64,000 nucleotides of DNA from Ignisphaera aggregans DSM 17230 (GCA_000145985.1 CP002098.1:1592501-1656500), one strand, 5' to 3'. Counted from the stretch's first letter, positions 39,680 to 48,711 are shown. Notes: generated by a model from the letters alone, not told the origin. A program made the numbers and translations.

Positions 39680-40738
39680 ATGGATAGAGTTAGAGTATGT
39701 ATATTGGGAGCATCTGGCTATACAGGTGGAGAACTACTTAGACTCTTAGCTTTTCATCCCTATGCAGAGGTTGTTATAGCTACATCTAGAGAGTATGCAG
39801 GTAAACCTGTACACTATGTCCATTTCAATCTACGTAATATCTATAGAAACCTAAAATTCAGTGAAATCAATATTGATGCAATAACGAAGAGCTGTGAAGC
39901 TGTATTCCTCTCTCTACCCCATGGAGTCTCACTAAACTATGTACCTAAACTCCTTGAAGTAGGTCTTAGAGTTATAGATCTAAGTGCTGATTTTAGATTG
40001 AAGAATCCTGAAATGTATAAGGTTTGGTATGGATATGAGCATCCATATCCAGATCTCCTAAAGATAGCTGTCTATGGTTTACCAGAGATTCATAGAGATG
40101 AGCTAAGGAATGCAAAGCTCATTGCGTCTCCCGGGTGTAATGCTACTGCATCGATACTCTCTCTAGTTCCCCTAGTTAAAAATAAGGTAGTAGATTTAGA
40201 TAGAATTATAATAGATGTTAAGGTTGGGAGTAGTGAAGCAGGTTCAAAACCATCTATAGCTGATCACCATCCAGAGAGAGAAGGCTCTATGAGACCTTAT
40301 GAAGCAGAGGGACATAGACATACTGCTGAGGTTGAGCAAGAGCTATCTCTTATCGTTGGGCAAAAAGTAAATATATCAATGATACCTCATGCTGTTGGTG
40401 GTATTAGAGGTGCATTAGCATCTTCACATTCATGGCTATTAAGAGATGTTGAGGAGATGGATATACTTAGAATGTTTGTTGAAACATATAAGGGTGAGCC
40501 ATTTATAAGAATTGTATATAAGGTACCGCCTAAGTATCCTGATCCAAAGTATGTCATAGGTAGTAATTTTGCCGATGTTGGATTTGCTATAGAGAGTAGG
40601 CTTAGGAGAATAACTGCTTTCTGTGCCATTGACAATCTTATGAAGGGTGCTGCAGGTCAGGCGATACAAGCATTTAATATTGCGATGGGATTTGAAGAAA
40701 CTGCAGGTCTGCAAATAGTTCCACCAAAGCCGGTATAG
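39680..40738 (+). CDS. lysY: [LysW]-aminoadipate 6-phosphate reductase
   Basis: A 352-residue NADPH-dependent reductase of the ArgC family. The nucleotide motif CILGASGYTGGELLRLL and the catalytic Cys in IASPGCNATASIL are intact, with GVGGIRG-like HAVGGIRGALA further on. It reduces the LysW-bound acyl phosphate to semialdehyde. ATG 39680 is preferred to GTG 39665 because MDRVRVCILGASG fits the family. Neighbouring lysZ confirms lysine-type use; dual use for arginine is possible. Confidence 0.92.
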   Translation: MDRVRVCILGASGYTGGELLRLLAFHPYAEVVIATSREYAGKPVHYVHFNLRNIYRNLKFSEINIDAITKSCEAVFLSLPHGVSLNYVPKLLEVGLRVIDLSADFRLKNPEMYKVWYGYEHPYPDLLKIAVYGLPEIHRDELRNAKLIASPGCNATASILSLVPLVKNKVVDLDRIIIDVKVGSSEAGSKPSIADHHPEREGSMRPYEAEGHRHTAEVEQELSLIVGQKVNISMIPHAVGGIRGALASSHSWLLRDVEEMDILRMFVETYKGEPFIRIVYKVPPKYPDPKYVIGSNFADVGFAIESRLRRITAFCAIDNLMKGAAGQAIQAFNIAMGFEETAGLQIVPPKPV

Positions 40739-40748
40739 GGTGTTTTCC

Positions 40749-41552
40749 TTGGTTATAGTAGTTAAAGCTGGTGGAAGAGCTCTTGATAAGAATATTGATG
40801 GAATAGTAGGAGATCTCATAAATATATCGAAACAGGAGAGAGTTGTATTTGTCCATGGTGGTGGTGATGCTGTAACAGATATGTGTAAGAGACTTGGTAT
40901 AGAGCCAAAATTTGTTGTTTCTCCAGAGGGTATAAGGAGTAGATATACTGATGAAAAAGAGCTAGAGGTATATGTAATGGTTATGGCTGGCAAGATTAAT
41001 AAGACAATAGTTTCTAAGCTTATAGCTCTAGGCTCTAAGGCTATAGGTATAACAGGTGCTGATGGACCTACTCTTATAGCTGAGAGGAAGAAGAGAATTG
41101 TTATAGTTGATGAAAGAGGTAGGAAGAGGGTTATTGACGGAGGTTATACGGGCAGGATCATAAATGTTGATATAACCCTCATAAAGTCTCTAATTGAGAA
41201 TGGATATGTTGTTGTTGTTGCTCCTATAGCTATAGATAGTGAGGGAACTCTTCTCAATGTTGATGGTGATCAAACAGCATATGCTATTGCAACTGCTTTA
41301 AAGGCTCAAGATCTAGTCATATTAACAGATGTAGAGGGGGTAATCATAGATAACAAGATTGTTAAGGAGATTAGATCAAGTGAGATTGAAGGAATTATAG
41401 ATAAAATAGGCACTGGTATGAATAGAAAGGTTATGCTTGCTGGAAAAGCTGTTAATGAAGGTGTTAATAGAGCTATAATAGCTTCTGGAATTATTCAAAA
41501 TCCTATACTGAATGCTTTATCTGGTAATGGAACAGTAGTTCTAAAGGGGTAA
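40749..41552 (+). CDS. lysZ: [LysW]-aminoadipate kinase
   Basis: A 267-residue amino-acid kinase of the ArgB family: IVVKAGGRALDKN at the N-terminus, VFVHGGGDAVTDM, GITGADGPTLIAE, and TDVEGVIIDNKIV near the C-terminus. It phosphorylates the side-chain carboxyl of LysW-aminoadipate. TTG 40749 with GGGTG 6 bases upstream looks like the real start; GTG 40740 is the alternative. It follows lysY directly. Confidence 0.91.
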   Translation: MVIVVKAGGRALDKNIDGIVGDLINISKQERVVFVHGGGDAVTDMCKRLGIEPKFVVSPEGIRSRYTDEKELEVYVMVMAGKINKTIVSKLIALGSKAIGITGADGPTLIAERKKRIVIVDERGRKRVIDGGYTGRIINVDITLIKSLIENGYVVVVAPIAIDSEGTLLNVDGDQTAYAIATALKAQDLVILTDVEGVIIDNKIVKEIRSSEIEGIIDKIGTGMNRKVMLAGKAVNEGVNRAIIASGIIQNPILNALSGNGTVVLKG

Positions 41553-41555
41553 TCT

Positions 41556-41978
41556 ATGCCTATACTCGATGATGTTGATCTAAAACTTTTAAAGTTATTG
41601 AAAGAGAATGCCAGAACCCCATATTCAAAGTTGGCAAAGGAGCTTGGGATAAGCGAATCTGGTGTGAGGAAGAGGATACGTAAGTTAATAAAGATGGGAG
41701 TTATCAAGAAGATAACAATAGAGTATGAACTTGGAAATGAGGTTAAGGCGATAATACTAGTAAAAACACAGCCACCTGTACCCGTACCAGAAGTTTCTAG
41801 AAATATTATGAAAATTGCAGGTGTAGATATTGTTTATGAGGTAACAGGAGAATATGATATAATAGTTGTTGCAAGATCGACAGGTGTAGATACAATAAAT
41901 AAGTTTATAGATGAGATTCGCTCTATTCCAGGTGTGGTTAGCACCTATACAATGATTGTACTTAGAACATGGGTATAG
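41556..41978 (+). CDS. lysM: Lrp/AsnC-family regulator, LysM-like
   Basis: A 140-residue regulator. Residues 1 to about 55 form the winged HTH (LKLLKLLKENARTPYSKLAK, SESGVRKRIRKLIKMGVI); the rest is the RAM ligand-binding domain (VKTQPPVPVPEV, YEVTGEYDIIVVARSTGVD). In Sulfolobus the lysM gene is linked to the lysYZ genes and activates lysWXJK when lysine is low; position here, 3 bases after lysZ and across from lysW, is the same. So it probably controls the divergent lys promoters. Confidence 0.87.
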   Translation: MPILDDVDLKLLKLLKENARTPYSKLAKELGISESGVRKRIRKLIKMGVIKKITIEYELGNEVKAIILVKTQPPVPVPEVSRNIMKIAGVDIVYEVTGEYDIIVVARSTGVDTINKFIDEIRSIPGVVSTYTMIVLRTWV

Positions 41979-41987
41979 AGCAAAACA

Positions 41988-42040
41988 CCATATAAATTTT
42001 TAAAGTCTTGTCAATAGTGTAATATAAGGTATAAGGTGAT
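41988..42040 (+). promoter_or_regulatory. TATA box and SD of the thrB operon
   Basis: catataaattttt (41988-42000) then taaag gives a TATA element; a start is expected near 42020-42028. AAGGTGAT at 42033-42040 is a strong SD placed 4 bases before ATG 42045. That ATG is in the wrong register for thrB. Confidence 0.6.
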
Positions 42041-42046
42041 TTAGAT

Positions 42047-43030
42047 GCTCCAAACACATTAGAGAGACTAGATAAATGTGATAGAGGATATATAGCGGTA
42101 AAAGCACCTGCCTCAATAGCGAATCTAGGACCTGGATTCGATATTCTTGCTATGGCTATTAAGGATCTATATGATATTGTTGAGGTATGTATCTCCTCAG
42201 GCAATAACAATATATATGTATATTCTCATTCTAAAGACTTTGAAATTCCATCTGGAGAAGGAAATGTAGCATATCATATAGCTAAAAACTTTAGAGAGAT
42301 ATACAACATACATAACATTGATATTTATATCAATGTTATTAAAGGTGTACCACCTGGTTATGGACTAGGAAGTTCTGGAGCAACATCTGCAGCAACAGCA
42401 TTTGGACTCTCAAAACTATTACAACCTAGTCTTAGTGATATAGAGATTCTTAGAATTGCTGGTGTAGGAGAGAAATTTGCTTCTGGATCTATACATTATG
42501 ATAATGTTGCTGCAAGTCTCTTTGGAGGTATAGTGATTCTAGATCTTTCTAAGGAGAGAGTCTATAGAATTATACCTAGGTCAGAGATATATGTAGCTAT
42601 TGTAATGCCTAAGAATGTGTTACAGATAGAGAGAAAGACTGCATATGCAAGATCTATATTACCTAAGAGTATAGATCTAGATATCCATGTACTTCAGTCA
42701 TCAGTTATAGCTAAGATGATCTATGCATTAGCTATAGATAATATAGATTTATTTGGAGAAGCAGTATCTACAGACTACATAATTGAACCTATACGATCTA
42801 AGCTTATACCATTTTATAGTGAGATGAAGAGAATAGCACTTGAAAATGGGGCTCTGGGATTCAACATTAGTGGTGCAGGTCCATCTGTCTTCTCTATACA
42901 TAGATCCAGAGACAATGCAGAGAATGTAGGCAAAAAGCTTATAGAGTTTCTCAATAGTAGGGGGATAGAAACAAGTTTTTTCGTAACACAGTTATCAGAT
43001 AAAGGTGCTGAGGTGATGAAGCAGTGGTAA
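42047..43030 (+). CDS. thrB: Homoserine kinase, GHMP type, with no normal in-frame start codon
   Basis: Phosphorylates homoserine in threonine synthesis. The conserved N-terminal motif VKAPASIANLGPGFDILA is encoded upstream of the first in-frame ATG (42152), so that ATG cannot give a complete enzyme. The ATP loop is PPGYGLGSSGATSAATAFGL and the C-terminal motif is GFNISGAGPSVFSI. Between the in-frame TAA (42032-42034) and 42152 there is no ATG, GTG or TTG in this frame. An ATG at 42045, with a perfect SD, is followed by two extra bases and then this frame. An ATA at 42092 with GAGG 4 bases upstream would give 312 residues. Choices: one-base deletion or sequence error, ATA initiation, or a -1 shift at the start. 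Confidence 0.85.
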   Translation, partial: APNTLERLDKCDRGYIAVKAPASIANLGPGFDILAMAIKDLYDIVEVCISSGNNNIYVYSHSKDFEIPSGEGNVAYHIAKNFREIYNIHNIDIYINVIKGVPPGYGLGSSGATSAATAFGLSKLLQPSLSDIEILRIAGVGEKFASGSIHYDNVAASLFGGIVILDLSKERVYRIIPRSEIYVAIVMPKNVLQIERKTAYARSILPKSIDLDIHVLQSSVIAKMIYALAIDNIDLFGEAVSTDYIIEPIRSKLIPFYSEMKRIALENGALGFNISGAGPSVFSIHRSRDNAENVGKKLIEFLNSRGIETSFFVTQLSDKGAEVMKQW

Positions 43031-44073
43031 TAGAGAGTAATAGAAAGGTTAATGTAGCTATAATAGGTTTTGGATCTGTGGGCAGAGCATTAGCTAGAGT
43101 ATTAGCTTTAAAGAGGAGGGATATCTATAACAGATATGGAATTAATATATCTATTGTAGCTATTGTAGATTCTAAGGGTATGGCAATAAAGCCTGAGGGA
43201 TTTGATGAATATGAACTTCTAAAACTAAGTGAACTTCCAAGATCTTCTGTAAACATGTTTAAGCCATATGCAGTTGATGGTGTTGATCTTGAGAAGCTCT
43301 ATAACACTGTTACACCTGATATACATGTAGAGCTAACGCCATCGGATTACTCTACAGGTAAGCCAGGAGTTGATAATGTATTCTTTGCAATTAGCAGAGG
43401 AGCACATTTAGTCCTAGCTAATAAAGCTCCACTAGTTTTAAAGTTCCGTGAGCTGATTGATAAGGCTAAGAGCAGGGGTCTGGAGGTTAGATTTAGAGCT
43501 ACAGTTCTTGGTGGAACTCCATTTATAGATACCTTAATGAGTATGAAGAGCTATGAAATAGATAGGATAGAGGGTATTATTAATGCTACAACAAATTTCA
43601 TATTGACGGAAATGCATGATAAATTGATAGAGTTTAGCGAAGCTCTAAAAATTGCTCAGGCACTAGGAATAGCAGAGGCAAATCCATCACTAGATATAGA
43701 TGGTATTGATGCAGCAGCAAAACTTGTCATTATATCGAATATTGTTGGTACACCGATAAAGCTTGAAGATGTTTATAGGGAGAGTCTTTCTAGAATTACT
43801 CTAAGAGATATTGTTGATGCTATTAAACAGGGATTTGTTATAAAGTATATAGCGACATTGAATATTAGAGAGAGGTCAGCTTCTGTTAGAATAGCTAGAG
43901 TACCGAGAAACGATATTTTTGCTCAAATCAATGGAACATTAAATGGTCTAAGAATTAAGACTAATGTTGCAGAGCTGATATTTATAGGTAAAGGTGGTGG
44001 AGGAATAGAGACAGCACATTCAGTTTTAGATGATATAATATCAATTGCTCAAAAAGTTGTAGGTAGTAGATAG
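43024..44073 (+). CDS. hom: Homoserine dehydrogenase
   Basis: A 349-residue NAD(P)-dependent enzyme that reduces aspartate semialdehyde to homoserine. Rossmann motif VAIIGFGSVGRALARVLAL; catalytic region VLANKAPLVLKF, RATVLGGTPFIDTL, IINATTNFILTEM and NPSLDIDGIDAAAKL. No C-terminal ACT domain, as in other short archaeal forms. GTG 43024 has GGTGA upstream and overlaps the thrB stop by 7 bases. Confidence 0.94.
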   Translation: MVIESNRKVNVAIIGFGSVGRALARVLALKRRDIYNRYGINISIVAIVDSKGMAIKPEGFDEYELLKLSELPRSSVNMFKPYAVDGVDLEKLYNTVTPDIHVELTPSDYSTGKPGVDNVFFAISRGAHLVLANKAPLVLKFRELIDKAKSRGLEVRFRATVLGGTPFIDTLMSMKSYEIDRIEGIINATTNFILTEMHDKLIEFSEALKIAQALGIAEANPSLDIDGIDAAAKLVIISNIVGTPIKLEDVYRESLSRITLRDIVDAIKQGFVIKYIATLNIRERSASVRIARVPRNDIFAQINGTLNGLRIKTNVAELIFIGKGGGGIETAHSVLDDIISIAQKVVGSR

Positions 44074-45198
44074 ATGAGTTTCAAAGATACTGTTGTTAAG
44101 ATAGGCGGATCATTATTAAGAGATACTGCTACATATATTGATGTAGCACTAAATATAAAGAGGGTGTTTATAGAGAATGGCTATAGACCTTTTATAGTTG
44201 TCTCTGCTGCAAAGGGTATTACAGATGAGCTTATCAATGTAGCTAAAGGTAATAAGAAATCTCTTGATATAGTTATAGATAGATATCTAGATATTGCTAA
44301 GGGATTTAGTAGCGATAAACTATTGAGAAGGATTTTACAAGAACTTGAAAATCTTAAGAGAATAGCTGAAACACTTAACTATATAGATCTATCATTACTA
44401 GATCTAATACTTTCATTTGGAGAAAGAATAAGTAAGATTCTGATGGTTGAAGCTCTTGAGAATATTGGTGTTAAGTCGGTTGAACTAAATGCTAAGGATA
44501 TTATAATTACTAATAATGTTTATGGAGATGCAACCATAGATTATGAACAAACTCTCTCTAATCTTGAAAAAGTGTTTTTGTCTTTAAGGAATAGCATGGT
44601 TGTACCTGTGATTGAGGGTTTTATAGGTGCGACACCTGATGGAATGATAACTACTCTTGGGAGAGGTGGCTCTGATTATACAGCAACAGCTATAGCCTCA
44701 TTACTAGGTTTTGAAGATGTTTATCTTGTTACTGATGTTGATGGGATAATGACTACAGATCCAGATATAATTCCTAGTGCTAGGATAGTTAGATATATGA
44801 GTTATAGAGAGGCTCTAGAAGCTTCTATGTATGGTGCAAAGAGGATTAATCCCAAGGCATTTGAACCTCTTGAGAGATTCTATAGCTCAAAAGTTTTGAT
44901 AGGTTCTTGGAAGATGTTTGGAACAGAGGTTGTAAAGGAATTGTCAAGTAGTTTATATGGCCCTAAGATAATCATGGGTAAGAGATCTTCTGACTATTCA
45001 TATCTAGCTATAGTTGGTGAGGGTGTTTCTAGAACTAAGAACATAAGATTAGTATTAGATGTTCTTGACTCTGAAAAAATTGAGCTACTTGGTATACAGG
45101 CATATGCATATAGACCTTCACTAGTTCTATATGTAGATAACAACGATATGCTCAAAGCCTTAAAATCTCTGCACAAAGCACTTTTTGAAGGTGATTAA
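44074..45198 (+). CDS. lysC: Aspartate kinase, short form with one ACT-sized segment
   Basis: Phosphorylates aspartate, the first committed step to threonine. Kinase core: VVKIGGSLLRDT, PFIVVSAAKGITDELI, FGERISKILMVEAL, TTLGRGGSDYTATAIASLLG and YLVTDVDGIMTTDP. After the catalytic domain only about 75 residues remain (from SYLAIVGEGVS on), room for one ACT domain, while most aspartate kinases carry two; total 374 residues against the usual 400-470. Feedback control may therefore be reduced or depend on another protein. The ATG follows hom immediately; the end overlaps the asd leader. Confidence 0.92.
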   Translation: MSFKDTVVKIGGSLLRDTATYIDVALNIKRVFIENGYRPFIVVSAAKGITDELINVAKGNKKSLDIVIDRYLDIAKGFSSDKLLRRILQELENLKRIAETLNYIDLSLLDLILSFGERISKILMVEALENIGVKSVELNAKDIIITNNVYGDATIDYEQTLSNLEKVFLSLRNSMVVPVIEGFIGATPDGMITTLGRGGSDYTATAIASLLGFEDVYLVTDVDGIMTTDPDIIPSARIVRYMSYREALEASMYGAKRINPKAFEPLERFYSSKVLIGSWKMFGTEVVKELSSSLYGPKIIMGKRSSDYSYLAIVGEGVSRTKNIRLVLDVLDSEKIELLGIQAYAYRPSLVLYVDNNDMLKALKSLHKALFEGD

Positions 45199-45199
45199 A

Positions 45200-46267
45200 A
45201 TGAAGAGATCTGTAGCTATATTAGGAGCTACAGGTATTGTGGGACAAAGATTCTTCTCTCTACTCTCAGAACACCCATGGTTTGACCTAAGACTTGTTAT
45301 GGCATCAGAGAGAAGTGCTGGTAAGATATATGCAGAGAGTGTTAAATGGGTCTTGGAAAAACCACTTCCAAAGAAGGCATATGAATTAACCATTGAACAG
45401 ATAGATATTGATACTATCACAAGGGAGAAGATAGATATTGCTTTTACAGCACTTCCAGCTGATGCAGCAAAAGAGATTGAGCCTGAGCTCGCTAGGAGGG
45501 GAATAGTAGTAGTATCTAATGCTAGTTCCATGAGACTTGAACCAGATATACCCTTGCTCAACCCAGAGGTTAACGCTGATCATATTGATGTAATAGAATT
45601 TCAGCGAAGAAATAGGGGGTGGAACGGTGCTATAGCTAAAGTACCCAACTGTACAACTGCAATTTTAACACTATCACTTAAGCCACTCCATGATGAGTAT
45701 GGTATTAAACGAGTTGTCGTCTCAACAATGCAGGCATTATCTGGTGCAGGTCTTACAGGAGTTCCATCAATGTTTATACTCGATAACATTATACCCTATA
45801 TAGAGGGTGAGGAAGAGAAGGTCGAGGCAGAGTCTAGAAAGATCCTCGGAACACTAAAACAGGGTGTAATAGAGCTAAATAATAGTATTGCTGTATCAGC
45901 AAGTTGCCACAGAGTAATGGTGTTAGAAGGACATTCAATGGCTGTATTTGTTGAACTAGAAAAGAAACCTAGGGATATAGAAGAGATTATAAATGTTATG
46001 GAGACATTCAAAGACAATAAAATAAAGGGTTTGGGACTACCAACAGCTCCAGAAAAACCTGTTGTGGTGAGAAGAGAGGTGGATAGACCACAGCCAAGAT
46101 TAGATAGATTAGAGGGTAATGGTATGAGCGTTGTGGTAGGGAGGATAAGAGAGGACAAGGTTATGAATGGAATAAAATACTTTGCACTAGGGCACAACAC
46201 CATTAGAGGAGCAGCAGGAACAGGGGTTTTGATAGCAGAACTACTGGTGAAGAAGGATCTAGCCTAG
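45200..46267 (+). CDS. asd: Aspartate-semialdehyde dehydrogenase
   Basis: Reduces aspartyl phosphate with NADPH. It has 355 residues. Nucleotide motif VAILGATGIVGQRFFSLL; catalytic Cys in KVPNCTTAILTLSL; later the active-site SASCHRVMVLEGHSMAVF. It resembles the archaeal/fungal-type Asd. ATG 45200 with AGGTGAT in front is preferred to the upstream in-frame GTG at 45185. Last gene of thrB-hom-lysC-asd. Confidence 0.94.
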   Translation: MKRSVAILGATGIVGQRFFSLLSEHPWFDLRLVMASERSAGKIYAESVKWVLEKPLPKKAYELTIEQIDIDTITREKIDIAFTALPADAAKEIEPELARRGIVVVSNASSMRLEPDIPLLNPEVNADHIDVIEFQRRNRGWNGAIAKVPNCTTAILTLSLKPLHDEYGIKRVVVSTMQALSGAGLTGVPSMFILDNIIPYIEGEEEKVEAESRKILGTLKQGVIELNNSIAVSASCHRVMVLEGHSMAVFVELEKKPRDIEEIINVMETFKDNKIKGLGLPTAPEKPVVVRREVDRPQPRLDRLEGNGMSVVVGRIREDKVMNGIKYFALGHNTIRGAAGTGVLIAELLVKKDLA

Positions 46268-46383
46268 GAGTTTAATATTTGCCCAACTAAACTATTTTCC
46301 TAATAGGATACATGAAGAAGCTCTCACAATTTTGACCAAAAACATATTTACCTATTAAATTATAAGTATTGTGGGTGGTATTA

Positions 46384-46872
46384 ATGGATCAGGAGTATAT
46401 AGCTAAGGTTTTATCTTGTATAAGAGATTCAGAGTTTCAAGCCTATAGAGTATATATGAAATTATCATCTCTACCATTTCTATCCAAAGAAATTTCAATT
46501 ACATTCAGACACATAGCAAGGGAATCCCAAAACCATGGTCTCTTTATAGAGGAGTTAATGAGTTTACTAAATCTTAGCTATATAAATAATGCTTGTAGAG
46601 ATGTTGGTGGAACTACATATGACTCATATAAGAAGCTCGATGAGCTCTATGGTAGAGAAATCAGAGAGTTGGATAATGTTATTGAGATATTGAATCTTCT
46701 AAATAATGTCGAGACGGTAGCAGGTGAAGAGATCTATACAGCTCTTGTTCTACCATTACTAGCCAAATCTGTTGAAAATGAGCTTATATCTGAGATTATA
46801 CATAAAGTGAAGAGTGATGAAAATATACATAGATATCTAGTAGAGCTTTCTAGAAAATTCATAAACAGATAG
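46384..46872 (+). CDS. Ferritin-like four-helix protein, function unknown
   Basis: A 162-residue, all-helical protein. Acidic and His residues are spaced as in ferritin/rubrerythrin proteins: Glu17 in helix 1, Glu47-x3-His51 (ARESQNH) in helix 2, a Glu pair near VAGEEIYTAL in helix 3, and the canonical DExxH (SDENIH, 145-149) in helix 4. In helix 2 the expected ExxH is shifted (Ser at the ligand place), so a di-iron site may be incomplete. No rubredoxin-like tail. ATG 46384 with GGGTGG upstream is the likely start. It stands alone after asd. Assignment rests on pattern, so it is tentative. Confidence 0.6.
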   Translation: MDQEYIAKVLSCIRDSEFQAYRVYMKLSSLPFLSKEISITFRHIARESQNHGLFIEELMSLLNLSYINNACRDVGGTTYDSYKKLDELYGREIRELDNVIEILNLLNNVETVAGEEIYTALVLPLLAKSVENELISEIIHKVKSDENIHRYLVELSRKFINR

Positions 46873-47181
46873 ATATTTCTAATAATCCTCAATCCCATTG
46901 TTTAGCACATTAGACTTTTTCACAGAGCTCCTACTACAATATCTCTACCCAGCCATCTAGAGTCTTATCATTCCATGAATCTCCGAATCCAAAAAATAAA
47001 ACAATATACCTTTAGTTTGAAACATTATAAAGTTTCTTAAAGCAATACGAACAATATTTATTCAGAATATCTTAGAGTTTCAACACTTTAGAAATAGTTT
47101 ATATCTTTTAAGTATTTTGCTATGTATGGATGACTACACATATAAACCCCTCGACATAATATAACAAGTCTGGGAGAAGTG
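46873..47181. other. Gene-free stretch before the secreted orphan
   Basis: AT-rich, no open frame of note. It contains a TATA-like catataaac near 47137-47146 and GGGAG just before 47182, which suit the following gene. No hairpin, repeat or C/D box RNA was recognised. Confidence 0.55.
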
Positions 47182-48522
47182 ATGAAGACTATATCCATAC
47201 TACTAACATCCGTAATACTATTATCCCTCCTAATATATTTCAGTGGATATAGTGAAAGAGCTATATCTGGTATAGATATTGATAGTATTGCTAATTCCAT
47301 CTTAGGCAACATCTCCGTGGCTGTAATATTTGAGAACAAGAGTATTGCTATGGAGATATACTCGCAGCTTATTGGAAAGGTAGGATCTGTTGACTTCTAT
47401 AATGTAAGAGATGTTGATAGGGCTTTGGGGAGATACGAAATACTGTTTCTAGCGCCAGAGGCTGTAGATAGGGTGTCTATGAATAAATCATTGGTGTTTA
47501 AGCTAGTTAAAAGTAATATGACTACAGTTCTCCTAGATAGAGATCCTCGCAGCCTATTTAGAGCATTTAACTCATCAGAACCACCATTAGCAATTATACC
47601 AATAAACTTTACATCAAATGGAAAACAGATAGAGCCAAGAGTAACAGTATCAATCATAGAGAGCTATACACATAGAAATCTAACGAGATGCCCTGTTAGC
47701 TATATGGTGTTTGGAGAAGGGTATTCCAAGAGATATATAGACATATTGAGGGTGTGGGCAAAAAGCCGTTTCAGCATAGATAATCAGAATAGATGTGGAA
47801 TATGTGTAAAAGCTCAGGATATTTATCGATGCACATGTATTGCAGACTTCCATTATATTGATAGTATCCGTGATCCTAGGGGAAGAATTGTAGGTTACCA
47901 AGAATATTCAATAACATTTGCATATTCAGTTATGCCAGATGGACAGTTCATGTGGAGAGTTTTTATATGGCACCATGTTTATGCTATTGACTCATCATAC
48001 TATTTACCATTAGCCACTCCTTTCGGCTGGGATACAGAGCCAAATAGAATAATTGTTGATGTTAGTAAGAGTGTGGAATACACATACGAAGTTCATCTAA
48101 TAGATAGATATGACCAAGAGATTATTGGGTATCAGTTTCCTTCACAAACAACATACTGCCCTATAGGATCTTGCATAGCTAGAGGCCCACCTCTCTATCT
48201 AGCTTTTGACCATAGTGATGAGTATGTATATAGCAACTACTATAATAGAGAGATTCAGGTTCGTATGAAATTGATGTGGGGTCAGCCATGGTATAGCTAT
48301 TGGGGTCGGTTTGGAGGAGTAAGGAATAATGGTGTTAAGGGATATATAGATGTGCTTGCTCCAGAACCCTTTACACCTATAATAACCTTTAAAGGTGTTC
48401 TCATTACCCCAACAGCAGGGCTCCTCACAGCTTATTGCAACCATACATGGGGATTCATAGTCTATAGAGATAAAAATCTCTTCTCCTACTATAGCCTAGG
48501 GACTTCCTACCCCAAGTTGTAG
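47182..48522 (+). CDS. Secreted or membrane-anchored protein, unknown function
   Basis: A 446-residue protein I do not recognise. It begins with a hydrophobic signal or anchor (SILLTSVILLSLLIYFSG). Residues 30-170 look like an alpha/beta unit (SVAVIFENKSIAMEIYSQLI, YEILFLAPEAVD). The remainder is rich in Tyr, Trp and paired Cys (RCGICVKAQDIYRCTC, TYCPIGSCIARG), suggesting a beta-rich, disulfide-stabilised external domain. Asn-x-Ser/Thr sites fit surface glycosylation. The gene is alone, with T-rich sequence after its stop (48529-48536 and further on). Confidence 0.65.
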   Translation: MKTISILLTSVILLSLLIYFSGYSERAISGIDIDSIANSILGNISVAVIFENKSIAMEIYSQLIGKVGSVDFYNVRDVDRALGRYEILFLAPEAVDRVSMNKSLVFKLVKSNMTTVLLDRDPRSLFRAFNSSEPPLAIIPINFTSNGKQIEPRVTVSIIESYTHRNLTRCPVSYMVFGEGYSKRYIDILRVWAKSRFSIDNQNRCGICVKAQDIYRCTCIADFHYIDSIRDPRGRIVGYQEYSITFAYSVMPDGQFMWRVFIWHHVYAIDSSYYLPLATPFGWDTEPNRIIVDVSKSVEYTYEVHLIDRYDQEIIGYQFPSQTTYCPIGSCIARGPPLYLAFDHSDEYVYSNYYNREIQVRMKLMWGQPWYSYWGRFGGVRNNGVKGYIDVLAPEPFTPIITFKGVLITPTAGLLTAYCNHTWGFIVYRDKNLFSYYSLGTSYPKL

Positions 48523-48711
48523 CCCTAAATATTTTTCTAGCTTCATAACATCTATCTCTATTGGCTATTTTATTTTATTGCTAGAGGGTTTTGGAGCCAT
48601 TGTCTTTTATAGATAGACTTGAATAAGTGTTGTGTAGATATGATAGAGGGTTGATAGTGAATTTGGTTAGGTTTTTAATCTTCTCTGTTGTTATTGTATG
48701 TGGTATCGACT

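Noticed and set aside
42045-42062. Classic -1 slippery heptamer after the thrB ATG
   Set aside because: The sequence ctccaaacacattag has no X-XXY-YYZ heptamer and no downstream hairpin I can see, so ordinary programmed -1 frameshifting is not supported.
43024-45198. Fused aspartate kinase-homoserine dehydrogenase
   Set aside because: The genes are adjacent, but separate stop and start codons are clear and the order (hom before kinase) is opposite to the usual fusion.
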